Positions 27,742 through 36,190 of a DNA stretch of 64,000 bases are shown here, piece after piece. The notes beneath the pieces are model-generated. The model did no database searches and had not been told where the DNA came from. It saw only the letters and a list, made by a program, of their open reading frames with translations. Numbering within the stretch: the first letter of the stretch is position 1; every line of letters begins with the position of its first letter. The stretch is from Candidatus Krumholzibacteriia bacterium (GTDB lineage: Bacteria; Krumholzibacteriota; Krumholzibacteriia; JAJRXK01), in contig DATFKK010000015.1 in the NCBI GenBank assembly GCA_035268685.1, positions 1 through 64,000 of the forward strand, read 5' to 3'. Both the position numbers and the translations under genes were made by a program.

Positions 27742-28308
27742 TTGCTCGTGCCCGTTCAGGCCTACCTCACGCGTGGGGTGGGCGTCCACCGCGAGGAACT
27801 CGTGGCGTTCGAGATCGCACTGCGCGACGCCGGGATCGCCGCGCAGAACCTCGTGGCGGTCTCGAGCATCCTCCCGCCCGCCTGCGAGCTCGTGGCGCGC
27901 GAGGAGGCCGAGAAGCACCTGATGCCGGGCCAGATCCTGCACGTGGTCATGAGCCGCGAGGAGACCGACGAACCCCACCGGGCCGTGGGCGCGAGTATCG
28001 GGATCGCCCGTCCGCGCGACACCTCCCGGCACGGATTCATCGCCGAGCACGGAGGATTCGGACTGGGCGAGGACGAACTGCGCACGCACGCCGAGGACCT
28101 GGCCTCGACCATGCTGGCGAGCACGATGGGCGTCGACGTCGACGCCGATCTCCCCCCGCGGGAGCGCGCTCGCCTCTTCGAGGAGGCCGGAGTCGTCGAT
28201 TTCCGCGATTCGGTGGTCGCCACTGCCCGCGGCGACGAGCGGGGGCGAACCACCTGTGTGGTCGCGGCTGCGGTCTTCGTCATGGATTGGATGGTTCCGA
28301 GCCCCTGA
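27742..28308 (+). CDS. pdaD: Pyruvoyl-dependent arginine decarboxylase
   Basis: A ~188-residue PvlArgDC that converts arginine to agmatine, the first step of polyamine synthesis. The proenzyme self-cleaves between the two serines of 'VAVSSILPPACELV' (S41-S42 from the chosen start) to make the pyruvoyl group. 'YLTRGVGVHREELVAFEIALRDAG' region (residues 8-31) and 'PGQILHVVMSREETDEP' are family signatures. Start TTG 27742 is picked because GGAG lies 9 bp upstream; GTG 27748 is an alternative. Confidence 0.88.
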   Translation: MLVPVQAYLTRGVGVHREELVAFEIALRDAGIAAQNLVAVSSILPPACELVAREEAEKHLMPGQILHVVMSREETDEPHRAVGASIGIARPRDTSRHGFIAEHGGFGLGEDELRTHAEDLASTMLASTMGVDVDADLPPRERARLFEEAGVVDFRDSVVATARGDERGRTTCVVAAAVFVMDWMVPSP

Positions 28309-28369
28309 GGGGCACCGTCAAGATCGCATCAAATCGTACGCCCCCACTTGTCGGTACCACCGTCAACCT

Positions 28370-28378
28370 TGCTATACT
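28370..28378 (+). promoter_or_regulatory. Extended -10 promoter of rpsA
   Basis: TGC-TATACT is a good extended -10 box about 80 bp before the S1 start. A poor -35 (TTGTCG, 28348-28353) lies 19 bp upstream. Transcription would begin near 28385. Confidence 0.5.
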
Positions 28379-28459
28379 CCGGGGCCCGGTCGTCCGATGG
28401 TCCAGCGACGACCGGACCCGACACCCGTCCCTTTGCTCTCCCGCGAGGCCCGTTTGCCC

Positions 28460-30070
28460 ATGACCGATCATTCCGAACGTCCGGACGAGACGCCGAACCA
28501 GAAGCCCGACACGATCGGCGAAGACGCCGCGATCACGCCCGCCGACGCGACCGGCCCCGAGGCCGGCACGCCGGACGCGGCCACGCCCACCGACGAGCCG
28601 AAACGCGAGCCGCCCGAGGCCGAGCCGGAGAAGGACGCCGAGGAAACCTCGGCGACGCCTCCTCCGGCGGCCGATGACGCGGTGGTCATGGAGTCGGCCG
28701 ATACGGAATCGACTCCGGCAGCCGCGGCCGCGGCTGCGTCGAGCCCGACGAGTCCTTCGTCCGACGAGGAGACCACCGATCCCGCGGCGAGTGCCGAACA
28801 GGCCGACGCCGTGGCGAGCGACGAACGTCTCACCTCGAAGTACAAGAGCGGGCAGCGCATGGACGTGAAGCTCGTCCAGATCGGCGAGAAGGATTCCTTC
28901 GTCGACTACGGCGGGACCGCCGAGGGCACCATCGCCACCGCCGAGTTGAAGAACCCCGACGGCGAGATGCGCGTCGACGAGGGCGACACCTTCCCCGCGA
29001 TCGTTCGCAAGGCCGGTGAGACCCTCGAGTTCACGGTGGGTCGCGGCAAGGGCAAGGGCGGCGACCTGCTCCGCATGCGCGAACTGCAGGGTGCACACGA
29101 GGGAGACATCCCCGTCAGCGGCAAGATCAAGTCGACGAACAAGGGTGGATTCGAGGTCGACCTGAACGGCGTGCGGGCCTTCTGCCCGTTCTCCCAGATC
29201 GACACGATCTACTGCGACAAGCCCGAGGAACACGTCGGCAACGAGTACACCTTCCAGATCATCGCCTTCGAGCGCGGTGGCCGGAACATCGTGTTGAGCC
29301 GCCGCAAGATCATCGAGGAAGAGAGCAAGGCCGCCGCCGAGACCACGCGCGAGAACCTCGCGGTGGGCGAGATCTTCGAGGGCACCGTCCGGCGTCTGCA
29401 GCCCTACGGGGCCTTCATCGACCTCGGTGGTGTCGACGGTCTCGTGCACGTCAGCGAGATCAGCCGCGGGCACGTGGCCGATCCGCGCGACGTGCTGTCG
29501 GTCGGCCAGAAGGTGCGCGTGCAGATCATCAAACTCGACGACATCGGTGGCGAGCGTGAGCGCATCAGCCTGTCCATGAAGGTGCTCGAGACCGACCCGT
29601 GGGACAAGGCCGACGAGAAGTGGGCCGTGGGGTCGATCGTGTCGGGCAAGGTCGTCCGCCTGACCGACTTCGGTGCCTTCGTCGAACTCAGTCCCGGCGT
29701 CGACGGTCTGGTGCACGTCTCCGAGATCAGCACCGAACGCGTCGATCACCCCGGTTCGGTGCTCGAGCCGGGGCAGTCCGTCGACGTGCGGATCCTGTCC
29801 GTCGATCCCGATGGGCGCCGGATCTCGCTGACCATGCGCCCCGAGGGCGAGGAGCGCGCGCCCCGTGCTCCGCGGGACGACGCCGATCGTGGAGGCCGCG
29901 GTGACCGCGGCCCGCGCGGCCGACGGGGTCGCGACCACCACGACAACCGGCCGGGCGAGTCCTACACCTTCGGTGCCGAAGAGGAGCCGAAGGACCCGGA
30001 CGTCGACGTGAACGAACTCGACTTCAGCGACGCCGTCGAGCTCCTGAAGCAGAAGTTCAACCGAGACTGA
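28460..30070 (+). CDS. rpsA: Ribosomal protein S1, four S1 domains
   Basis: A 536-residue S1-type protein that helps mRNA bind the 30S subunit. Four S1 RNA-binding domains are seen at ~126-200, ~212-285, ~300-374 and ~388-458; domains 3 and 4 are the best conserved ('YGAFIDLGGVDGLVHVSEIS', 'FGAFVELSPGVDGLVHVSEI'). E. coli S1 has six. An unusually long acidic/Ala/Pro-rich low-complexity N-terminus (~124 residues) and an Arg/Gly-rich C-terminal segment flank the domains. Start ATG fits; no classical SD, as is common for S1 genes. Confidence 0.9.
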   Translation: MTDHSERPDETPNQKPDTIGEDAAITPADATGPEAGTPDAATPTDEPKREPPEAEPEKDAEETSATPPPAADDAVVMESADTESTPAAAAAAASSPTSPSSDEETTDPAASAEQADAVASDERLTSKYKSGQRMDVKLVQIGEKDSFVDYGGTAEGTIATAELKNPDGEMRVDEGDTFPAIVRKAGETLEFTVGRGKGKGGDLLRMRELQGAHEGDIPVSGKIKSTNKGGFEVDLNGVRAFCPFSQIDTIYCDKPEEHVGNEYTFQIIAFERGGRNIVLSRRKIIEEESKAAAETTRENLAVGEIFEGTVRRLQPYGAFIDLGGVDGLVHVSEISRGHVADPRDVLSVGQKVRVQIIKLDDIGGERERISLSMKVLETDPWDKADEKWAVGSIVSGKVVRLTDFGAFVELSPGVDGLVHVSEISTERVDHPGSVLEPGQSVDVRILSVDPDGRRISLTMRPEGEERAPRAPRDDADRGGRGDRGPRGRRGRDHHDNRPGESYTFGAEEEPKDPDVDVNELDFSDAVELLKQKFNRD

Positions 30071-30083
30071 GTCGCCCGGGACC

Positions 30084-30407
30084 TTGGACGACCACCTCCG
30101 CTGGATCGACGTGGCCGGCCTCGACGAGATCGCCGAGGACCGGCCGCTCGCTCGCACCGTCGGTCGGACGGGCGTGGCCCTGCTGCGCCGTGGCGATCAG
30201 GTGGTCGCCGTGCTCGATCGCTGCCCGCACATGGACTTCCCCCTGAGCCAGGGTCGCGTCCACGAGGGCAGGCTCGAGTGCTCCCTCCACCACTGGCGTT
30301 TCGACGTCTTCGAGGATCCCCCGGACTCGGTGCCGCCCGAGGCGCGCTGCGTCCACGTCCCCGTGCGTGTGGTCGAGGGCCGCGTGCTCCTCGGCGCGCC
30401 ACGCTGA
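30084..30407 (+). CDS. Rieske [2Fe-2S] ferredoxin-like protein
   Basis: A 107-residue soluble Rieske protein with cluster ligands Cys47-X-His49 ('DRCPHMDFPLSQG') and Cys66-X2-His69 ('ECSLHHWRFD'). It resembles the small ferredoxin subunits of dioxygenases and NirD-like proteins. No oxygenase lies nearby. Start TTG 30084 is 13 bp after the S1 stop and no ATG/GTG fits the domain start; it could also be slightly longer upstream. Likely cytoplasmic electron carrier. Confidence 0.8.
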   Translation: MDDHLRWIDVAGLDEIAEDRPLARTVGRTGVALLRRGDQVVAVLDRCPHMDFPLSQGRVHEGRLECSLHHWRFDVFEDPPDSVPPEARCVHVPVRVVEGRVLLGAPR

Positions 30408-30417
30408 ACGAACGCGC

Positions 30418-30443
30418 GACGGGCCCCGGAAGCGGGACCCGTC
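30418..30443 (+). terminator. Bidirectional terminator
   Basis: Stem GACGGGCCCC / GGGACCCGTC (one mismatch pair) with a six-base loop lies between the Rieske stop (+) and the lipoprotein stop (-). Confidence 0.6.
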
Positions 30444-30489
30444 GTCGGCCACACCCTCGAACGGGCGCGGAAAGCCGCGAAGACCGGAT

Positions 30490-31608
30490 CTAGGGTGCCG
30501 TCGAACAGATCTCCTCGTAGCGGCCCTCGAAGAAGCCATCGCCCGGTTCGTTCGCATCGTTCTCGAGGTAGCGACCCTGCACGGTGCCCAGGTGCAAGCC
30601 ATTGCGGTTCACCCAACGGGCCTGGAAGGTCCCCATGCCGTCGCCGCTCGTCCCTGGATCCCAGGTCCCGCGGATCAGGCCCTTCACCCGGCCACCGCGT
30701 CCGATGTACTTGCCGATCATCACGCGCTCACCCTGGCTGTCCAGGCCGTAGAGGCCCATCAGGAAGCCGGTGGTCGAGCCGCTGCGACCCACGTAGCGAC
30801 CGCGGAAGGCCCCCATCTCGATGGCGTCGGTCTCGGGCCGATCCTCGACACCCTTCCAGAACCCGGTGACGAAGCCCTCGCCGCAGAACCGTTGGTCCTG
30901 CACGTGGGCCTGGATCGACACGGCGTTGCCGACGTCGTCGACCGCCACGATCCGCTCCGTCCCGTCGAGGGTGTCGATCGTCAACGAAGTCCGGAACAGG
31001 GGCGTTTCGAGGATCAACTCGCCGGGCGCGACGCCGTCCTCCACGCGACTCATCACGCAGACCAGCACGCCATCGTAATGGGGACCGGTCCGGCTGACCC
31101 ACGCCAGACTGTCGCGTTCGACGCGCGGCAGACGATGATCGAAGGGACGCTCGAACAGGATCGTACGCTTCAGCGCGATCACGCCGTCGGTGACCTTCAG
31201 CGAACCGCTCCAGTCCAGGCCGGCCTCCGGGGTGGCCGACACCGTCTCACGGTCGAACTCGCCGTCGAGCTGACCCCAGAGGATCCGCACGAAGGTCCGG
31301 CGCATCCGCGGGTCGGCGAGCGAGGGATCGCGGTCGGTCAGGCTGTCCTCGTCGTCCTCCGCGAGAGCGGCCTCGTCCTCGACCACGGCCGCGCTCACGA
31401 GCGCGGCGTCTCCGAAGCCCTCGGCTTCGTCGGTGTACGCCAGGCCACCGTACTCCTGGTCGAGGTCGAGGGTCTCGAGGGTCTGGGTCCCGCTCACGTC
31501 GTCGTCACCACTCGACAGGGGACCGCTCGTGTCGTCGGAACAGCCCGAGAGGACGAGTCCGAGGACCAGTGCGAACAGGGGGAGCATCGGGATCGGGGTG
31601 CGCTTCAT
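30490..31608 (-). CDS. Lipoprotein of unknown function
   Basis: A 372-residue lipoprotein ('LFALVLGLVLSGCSDD', lipobox Cys). An acidic Ser/Asp-rich linker follows. The C-terminal third contains a run of repeated short beta units of the form 'G.(F/Y).G.Y.G/(R)...G' ('GAFRGRYVGRSGSTTGF', 'MIGKYIGRGGRVKGLIRGTW', 'GTFQARWVNRNGLHLGTVQG'), suggesting a repetitive beta structure similar to MORN-like strands. No enzyme motif. Start ATG has CAGGAGGAACG. Probably surface exposed. Confidence 0.75.
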   Translation of the reverse strand: MKRTPIPMLPLFALVLGLVLSGCSDDTSGPLSSGDDDVSGTQTLETLDLDQEYGGLAYTDEAEGFGDAALVSAAVVEDEAALAEDDEDSLTDRDPSLADPRMRRTFVRILWGQLDGEFDRETVSATPEAGLDWSGSLKVTDGVIALKRTILFERPFDHRLPRVERDSLAWVSRTGPHYDGVLVCVMSRVEDGVAPGELILETPLFRTSLTIDTLDGTERIVAVDDVGNAVSIQAHVQDQRFCGEGFVTGFWKGVEDRPETDAIEMGAFRGRYVGRSGSTTGFLMGLYGLDSQGERVMIGKYIGRGGRVKGLIRGTWDPGTSGDGMGTFQARWVNRNGLHLGTVQGRYLENDANEPGDGFFEGRYEEICSTAP

Positions 31609-31953
31609 CGGTTCGTTCCTCCTGGGGTGTGGCCACGGCCACGTTGGATCAAAGGTCAGCACCCCGGCTCCCAGCATCGCCGGGGCCCAATCGACGTCGA
31701 AGGGCGCAGGTGGCTCGGAGTCAACCACTTGCACTGCCGGACAGGCCTCGCGACTGCCCTCGCGATCGTCCCTCCTCGTACACCAGCGACGCAATCGGTA
31801 CGTCGACGGGCCGACCACCTTGACCCCGAGGGTCCCGGCTTGGCACAATCACCCGGCCTGTCCGATGCCCTCCGTGCTCTGTCATCCGGGTTCCACCACG
31901 GGATCCGCTGCCGTACTCCTCCGAAGGTCGCTCTCGGGCGCCGGCTCCCATCC
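31609..31953 (+). other. Intergenic region, divergent promoters expected
   Basis: This 345-bp gap separates two divergent envelope-protein genes, so it should hold both promoters. I see no convincing -35/-10 pair, no RNA gene and no coding frame. A small TGGCC-AC-GGCCA palindrome is present near 31630. Confidence 0.4.
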
Positions 31954-33951
31954 ATGAGATCGAAACAGCTCGTCTTGTTCCTACTGTGCGGCGCGCTCGC
32001 CCTCACTGCCCGTGACGCGCCGGGTTTCGTCCCCCCGTGGGCGATCGATCCCGAGGCCACCGCGGCGGACTCGCGGACCGTGTCGAGCAACGTTCCTCCC
32101 GACGACGAATCGCAGGCGGCGAATCGGGAGCAGTTCGACGTCCTCGACTACGAGATCAACCTCGTGCCGGACTTCGACACGGAGTCACTGACGGGAACGG
32201 TGAAGATCTCGCTGCGGGCAGAGGAGGACGGGGTCGTCTTCGTCGATCTGGACCTGTCGAACACGCTCACGGTGGGATCGGTGACCAGCGCCGGCACGGC
32301 CCTGCCCTTCGACCACTCCGACGACGTCCTGCGGCTCTACCCCCAGGCGCCACTCCGCGAAGGCGACACGTGGACGGTGACCGTCCACTACGGCGGCGTA
32401 CCTCAGCCGACCGGATTCCTGGGATTCTCGTTCGGAACGACGCCGGCCGGGGATCCACTGCTCGCCACCCTGAGCCAACCCTACGGCGCGCGGAGCTGGT
32501 GGCCGTGCAAGGACACGCCGAGCGACAAGGCCACGGTCCTGCTGCGGGTCGTCGTCCCCACCGGCATGTACGCGGCGAGCAACGGGATTCTGGAACTCGA
32601 GGCGCCCAGCGGCGACCGGACCCTCTTCCAGTGGCGCCACGACTACCCGATCTCGACGTACAACGTGAGCCTCGCCGTGGCCGACTACGTGAGCTGGGAA
32701 GAGACATGGCGCTCACCCGGCGGCCGTGAACTCCCGATCGAGTACCACGTGTTCCCCGAGCACGAGGAAGCGGCGCGCTTCGACTTCGGTCGAACCACCG
32801 ACATCCTCGACTACTACACGGAACTGTTCGGCGAGTACCCCTTCGTCGACGAGAAGTACGGCATGGCCGAGTTCGTGTGGGAAGGTGCGATGGAGCACCA
32901 GACCATGACGAGCTACGGCGACGTGTTCCTGACCGGAGACCGGTTCTACGAGCGGATCATCGGTCACGAGCTCGCGCACCACTGGTGGGGCAACTCGATG
33001 ACCCTGTCCGATTGGGGAGAGCTGTGGGTCCACGAGGGCTTCGCCACCCTCGCCGAGGGCCTGTGGGTCGAGCGCGCCGAGGGAACCGCCGCCTACCGCA
33101 CCTTCCTGCGTCGACGCTCGAACGGCTGTTGCGGCTTCTCCGGGCCGATCAGCCCGCCGGACCGGCTGTTCAACCAGACCGTCTTCAACAAGGCCGCCTG
33201 GATGCTCCACATGCTCCGTGGGTTCCTCGGCGACACGGACTTCTTCGCCGCCATGTACGATCTCGCCCAGCGGCCCGAACTGCAGTACGGATCGATCGTC
33301 ACCGAAGACGTCGTGGAACAGTTCGAGACGTCGACGGGGCGCTCGCTCCAATGGTTCTTCGACCAGTGGTTGTACCGCATCGGGCGTCCGACCTTCACGG
33401 TGGAGTGGACCACGAAGTCCGTGGGTGACCGGACGCGCGTGCAGGTGGAGATCGACCAGTCCGATCTCGCCGCGCCCTGGACCTTCCCGTTGCGACTGCG
33501 CGCCGTCACTCCGTCGGGCACGGTCGACCTCGAGACCTTCGTGGCCAGTGACACGCACCAGTTCACCGCCTTCGTCGAAGGCGACGTCCAGGACCTCCAG
33601 GTCGATCCCGACGAATGGTTGCTGAAGTTCGTCGTCGAGACGGCGACCGACGCCCCGGCGCCCATCGGCGCGACGGCCCAACTGCTGCCCAATGCCCCGA
33701 ACCCCTTCAACCCGCGGACCGCACTGCGCTTCGAGTTGCCGACACCGCAGGACGTCCGGCTCCGAATCCTGGACGCCCGGGGGCGTGTGGTCGACGTGCT
33801 CGATCCCGGCCCCATGCCCGCCGGTCGGCACCGGATGCCCTGGTCGGGGATCGACCGGAAGGGGAACCCGGTTGCCTCGGGGACCTACCGCGTGGTACTC
33901 GAGGCCGACGGGACGGTGTCGTCGGTGCTTCCGATCACACTCGTCCGCTGA
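31954..33951 (+). CDS. M1-family aminopeptidase with FlgD-like C-terminal tail
   Basis: A 665-residue secreted zinc aminopeptidase. Signal peptide ~1-20; N-terminal beta domain ~60-230; catalytic domain with 'HELAHHWWGN' (zinc His pair ~341/345) and the third ligand in 'LWVHEGFATLAEG'. The exopeptidase motif reads 'EGAMEHQTM' (GAMEH in place of GAMEN). Residues ~575-665 form a FlgD-Ig-like tail starting 'LLPNAPNPFNPRTALRFELP' and ending 'GTYRVVLEADG', a surface/secretion tail typical of Eisenbacteria/Krumholzibacteria-like bacteria. Likely degrades peptides at the cell surface. Confidence 0.9.
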   Translation: MRSKQLVLFLLCGALALTARDAPGFVPPWAIDPEATAADSRTVSSNVPPDDESQAANREQFDVLDYEINLVPDFDTESLTGTVKISLRAEEDGVVFVDLDLSNTLTVGSVTSAGTALPFDHSDDVLRLYPQAPLREGDTWTVTVHYGGVPQPTGFLGFSFGTTPAGDPLLATLSQPYGARSWWPCKDTPSDKATVLLRVVVPTGMYAASNGILELEAPSGDRTLFQWRHDYPISTYNVSLAVADYVSWEETWRSPGGRELPIEYHVFPEHEEAARFDFGRTTDILDYYTELFGEYPFVDEKYGMAEFVWEGAMEHQTMTSYGDVFLTGDRFYERIIGHELAHHWWGNSMTLSDWGELWVHEGFATLAEGLWVERAEGTAAYRTFLRRRSNGCCGFSGPISPPDRLFNQTVFNKAAWMLHMLRGFLGDTDFFAAMYDLAQRPELQYGSIVTEDVVEQFETSTGRSLQWFFDQWLYRIGRPTFTVEWTTKSVGDRTRVQVEIDQSDLAAPWTFPLRLRAVTPSGTVDLETFVASDTHQFTAFVEGDVQDLQVDPDEWLLKFVVETATDAPAPIGATAQLLPNAPNPFNPRTALRFELPTPQDVRLRILDARGRVVDVLDPGPMPAGRHRMPWSGIDRKGNPVASGTYRVVLEADGTVSSVLPITLVR

Positions 33952-33980
33952 GACCCGGACCCTCCTCCGAAAGACCCGAC

Positions 33981-34649
33981 GTGCTGCGTATCGGCCTTCT
34001 GCTCTCGGGCTGCGGGGCGCTCGACGGCAGCGACCCCACGCAGGTCGTGCTCTGGCGCCTCGTGGCGGCCCGCGAGGGCCACGTTCTCGTGCCCATGGCC
34101 CCCGACGTCGAACAGCACGACGTCGTGGGCCCACAGGGCGTCGTGGGGGGACCCGGCCGTCGGGCCCGTGACGAGGCCATGCGGTTGACCGGAGGCGTGA
34201 TCGAGTCCGCGGCGGCGATCCGCCCCGACGAGATCGACGTGCTCGTCGTGCCCGGAGGCATGGGAGCCGCGAAGACCCTGTGCGATGCCGCAGTCACCGA
34301 ACCGGTCTCGGTGCTGCCCGAACCCGGGGCGCTGGCCCGGGGTCTCACCGAGGCCGGGGGTGTCGTCGTCGCGGTCGACGAAGCCGTGGTCTGGGCGGCG
34401 TACGTGTTCGCCGAGCACGCCCCTCTCGACCTCGCGACCGACGACCGTTTCCCGGTCGAACGGGACCTCCGTGCCAACGGGCATCGACCCGTCGACACGC
34501 AGACCGCACCGGTGGTCGACACGACCCATCGTGTGGTCTCGCACTGGATCCCCGCCTCGCTCGACGTCGCCGGCGTCCTCGAACACATCGGAACGCTGCT
34601 CGACGCCGCCGACCGGCTGCTCGCGCGAGACCGAGAACAGCACACGTGA
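33981..34649 (+). CDS. ElbB-like DJ-1/PfpI-fold protein, nucleophile Cys absent
   Basis: A 222-residue protein of the ElbB (glyoxalase III-like) family. N-terminal 'RIGLLLSGCGALDGSD' and 'LVVPGGMGAAKTLCD' match. At the nucleophile elbow, where family members carry a Cys ('xxCIxP' type), this protein has 'VVVAVDEAVVWAAYV' with no Cys. It may lack the usual glyoxalase activity or work differently. Start GTG 33981 is 30 bp after the aminopeptidase stop. Confidence 0.75.
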   Translation: MLRIGLLLSGCGALDGSDPTQVVLWRLVAAREGHVLVPMAPDVEQHDVVGPQGVVGGPGRRARDEAMRLTGGVIESAAAIRPDEIDVLVVPGGMGAAKTLCDAAVTEPVSVLPEPGALARGLTEAGGVVVAVDEAVVWAAYVFAEHAPLDLATDDRFPVERDLRANGHRPVDTQTAPVVDTTHRVVSHWIPASLDVAGVLEHIGTLLDAADRLLARDREQHT

Positions 34650-35269
34650 GGACACCCCCCGGCAGGAGCGGAGGGTGCCCTCGGTTCCGGGTCGCCGAAC
34701 CCGGATGCATGGCCCAGATGGATGGGTTCCGGGAAGTGGATGCTCCCTGCGGTGAGACACCTCACACACCCACTCCCCGGCTCCCGGTCGTGCGCCGCGG
34801 CCGAGCATCGGATTCCGACGCGACTCTTCCCCAGACGGATCGACTCCGATGCCTTGCCTCGACGACACGGATCCACCCGAGGGTGGATTCGGGGCGGGCG
34901 TCGTGCGACCGCGGTCGGTCGCACTCGCGTGCCCGCTTCGGGACGACGATCCGTACTCGTGCAGGCGACGCCGGCGAAGGGCGCAGGGCGATGGTGTGGG
35001 CCGACGTGCGCCGTCCCGGGCCATCGGCCCGGACGACAGGAGCACGGCCGTTGGTCGTGTTCGTGGACCGCGGCGGCTCGACCGGAAGTGGGATCGCGTC
35101 AGGCGGTGCGACCATCACCCGCGGGCGAGACGGGTCGGGTCCTCACGGGAGCGCGCGCGGAGGGCTGGATAGGCGACCTGGCCACGTCGACGCTGCCGTG
35201 GAGTGAACTTACGGAGTCGATGACTGCCCGGTCAATATGCTCCCGACGCAGCGCGGGACGAGCGGGGAC
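34650..35269. other. 620-bp hairpin-rich region without a convincing gene
   Basis: No frame here has a recognisable protein or a good start site. Instead there are four perfect or nearly perfect inverted repeats: CCGGGT/ACCCGG (34687-34704), ATCCACCC/GGGTGGAT (34871-34888, extendable by two pairs), the palindrome CGACCGCGGTCG (34906-34917) and CCGGGCC/GGCCCGG (35016-35032). The region could encode a structured RNA or be decayed sequence. Confidence 0.4.
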
Positions 35270-36049
35270 TCATCCGCGCAGCGAGAATCCGCCATCGACG
35301 GACAACACCTGACCCGTCACGTACGGGGCCGTCGCCAGGTAGAGCAGGGCGTCGACGACATCGTCGGGGTCGCCGTACTCACCCAGGGGGATCCGGCCGG
35401 CCGGCGGTCGATCGCCTCCGTCCTCCTCGCCCTCGAGCCGCAGGATTCCCGGTGCGATGGCGTTCACCGTGACCTCCGGCGCCAACGCCAGCGCCAGGGA
35501 CCGGGTGGTCATCACGAGTCCAGCTTTGCTCACGCTGTACGACAGGTGCTGGCGGTAGGGGCGCAGCCCTCCCGTGCTGGCCACGTTCACGATGCATCCC
35601 TCCCCCCGGGCCCGCATGCGGCGACCGCACGCCAGCGACAGCAGATAGGGCGCACGCAGGTTGACCGCGATGCTCTCGTCGAAGTCCGCAGCGCCGCTGG
35701 CCTCGACGTCGGCGTGCAGCAGGACACCCGCATTGTTCACCAGCAGGCCGATCGGGCCCATGTCCCCCTCCACCGCGTCGACCAGGCCCTCGATCGCCGA
35801 GGTCGACCGCAGATCGGTCTCGTAGGCGCCTGCCTCGGTGCCGTCCCGGTCGAGTTCGTCGACGAGACGGCGGGCCTGCTCCCCGCTGCGGTGGTAGGTG
35901 AAGGCCACGTCGAAGCCCTCGTTCGCGAGGGCGCGCACGAAGCGGGCGCCGAGACGGCGGGCCCCTCCGGTGACCAGGGCCAGTACGGGCGCCGCTTCGG
36001 CGTCTGGATCCGCGGACGGGTTGCGATCGAAGGAGCTTTCGTCGGACAC
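35270..36049 (-). CDS. Short-chain dehydrogenase/reductase
   Basis: A 259-residue SDR. Cofactor motif 'LVTGGARRLGARFVRALA' (TGGxRRLG, ~25-42), 'LVNNAGVLLHAD' (~105), the catalytic 'SYSVSKAG' (YxxxK, ~177-181) and C-terminal 'VTGQVLSVDGGFSL'. The Arg-Arg after the glycine motif is typical of NADPH-using enzymes such as FolM/pteridine reductase-like SDRs. Start GTG 36049 has GGGAG 8 bp upstream. Substrate unknown. Divergent from the MoxR ATPase. Confidence 0.88.
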   Translation of the reverse strand: MSDESSFDRNPSADPDAEAAPVLALVTGGARRLGARFVRALANEGFDVAFTYHRSGEQARRLVDELDRDGTEAGAYETDLRSTSAIEGLVDAVEGDMGPIGLLVNNAGVLLHADVEASGAADFDESIAVNLRAPYLLSLACGRRMRARGEGCIVNVASTGGLRPYRQHLSYSVSKAGLVMTTRSLALALAPEVTVNAIAPGILRLEGEEDGGDRPPAGRIPLGEYGDPDDVVDALLYLATAPYVTGQVLSVDGGFSLRG

Positions 36050-36190
36050 TGCTCGTACTCCCGTACGGGACACCGTGGTGCGGGCGCCGCCCGGCGGGGG
36101 ATCGGCGCTGCGTGCGTCCCACGAGTGTATACCTTGTCGACCGGGTCGCGCACCTGAGCGTTTCCCCGGCTCTCCTCCCCTGGCGCCACC

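Noticed and set aside
34906-34917. CGACCGCGGTCG palindrome as a regulator operator
   Set aside because: Short GC palindromes are frequent by chance in such DNA and no promoter lies beside it; kept only as part of the hairpin-rich region.
34762-35118. 118-codon minus frame in the 34.6-35.3 kb gap
   Set aside because: Low-complexity Arg/Pro/Ser composition, no ribosome site, no recognisable motif.
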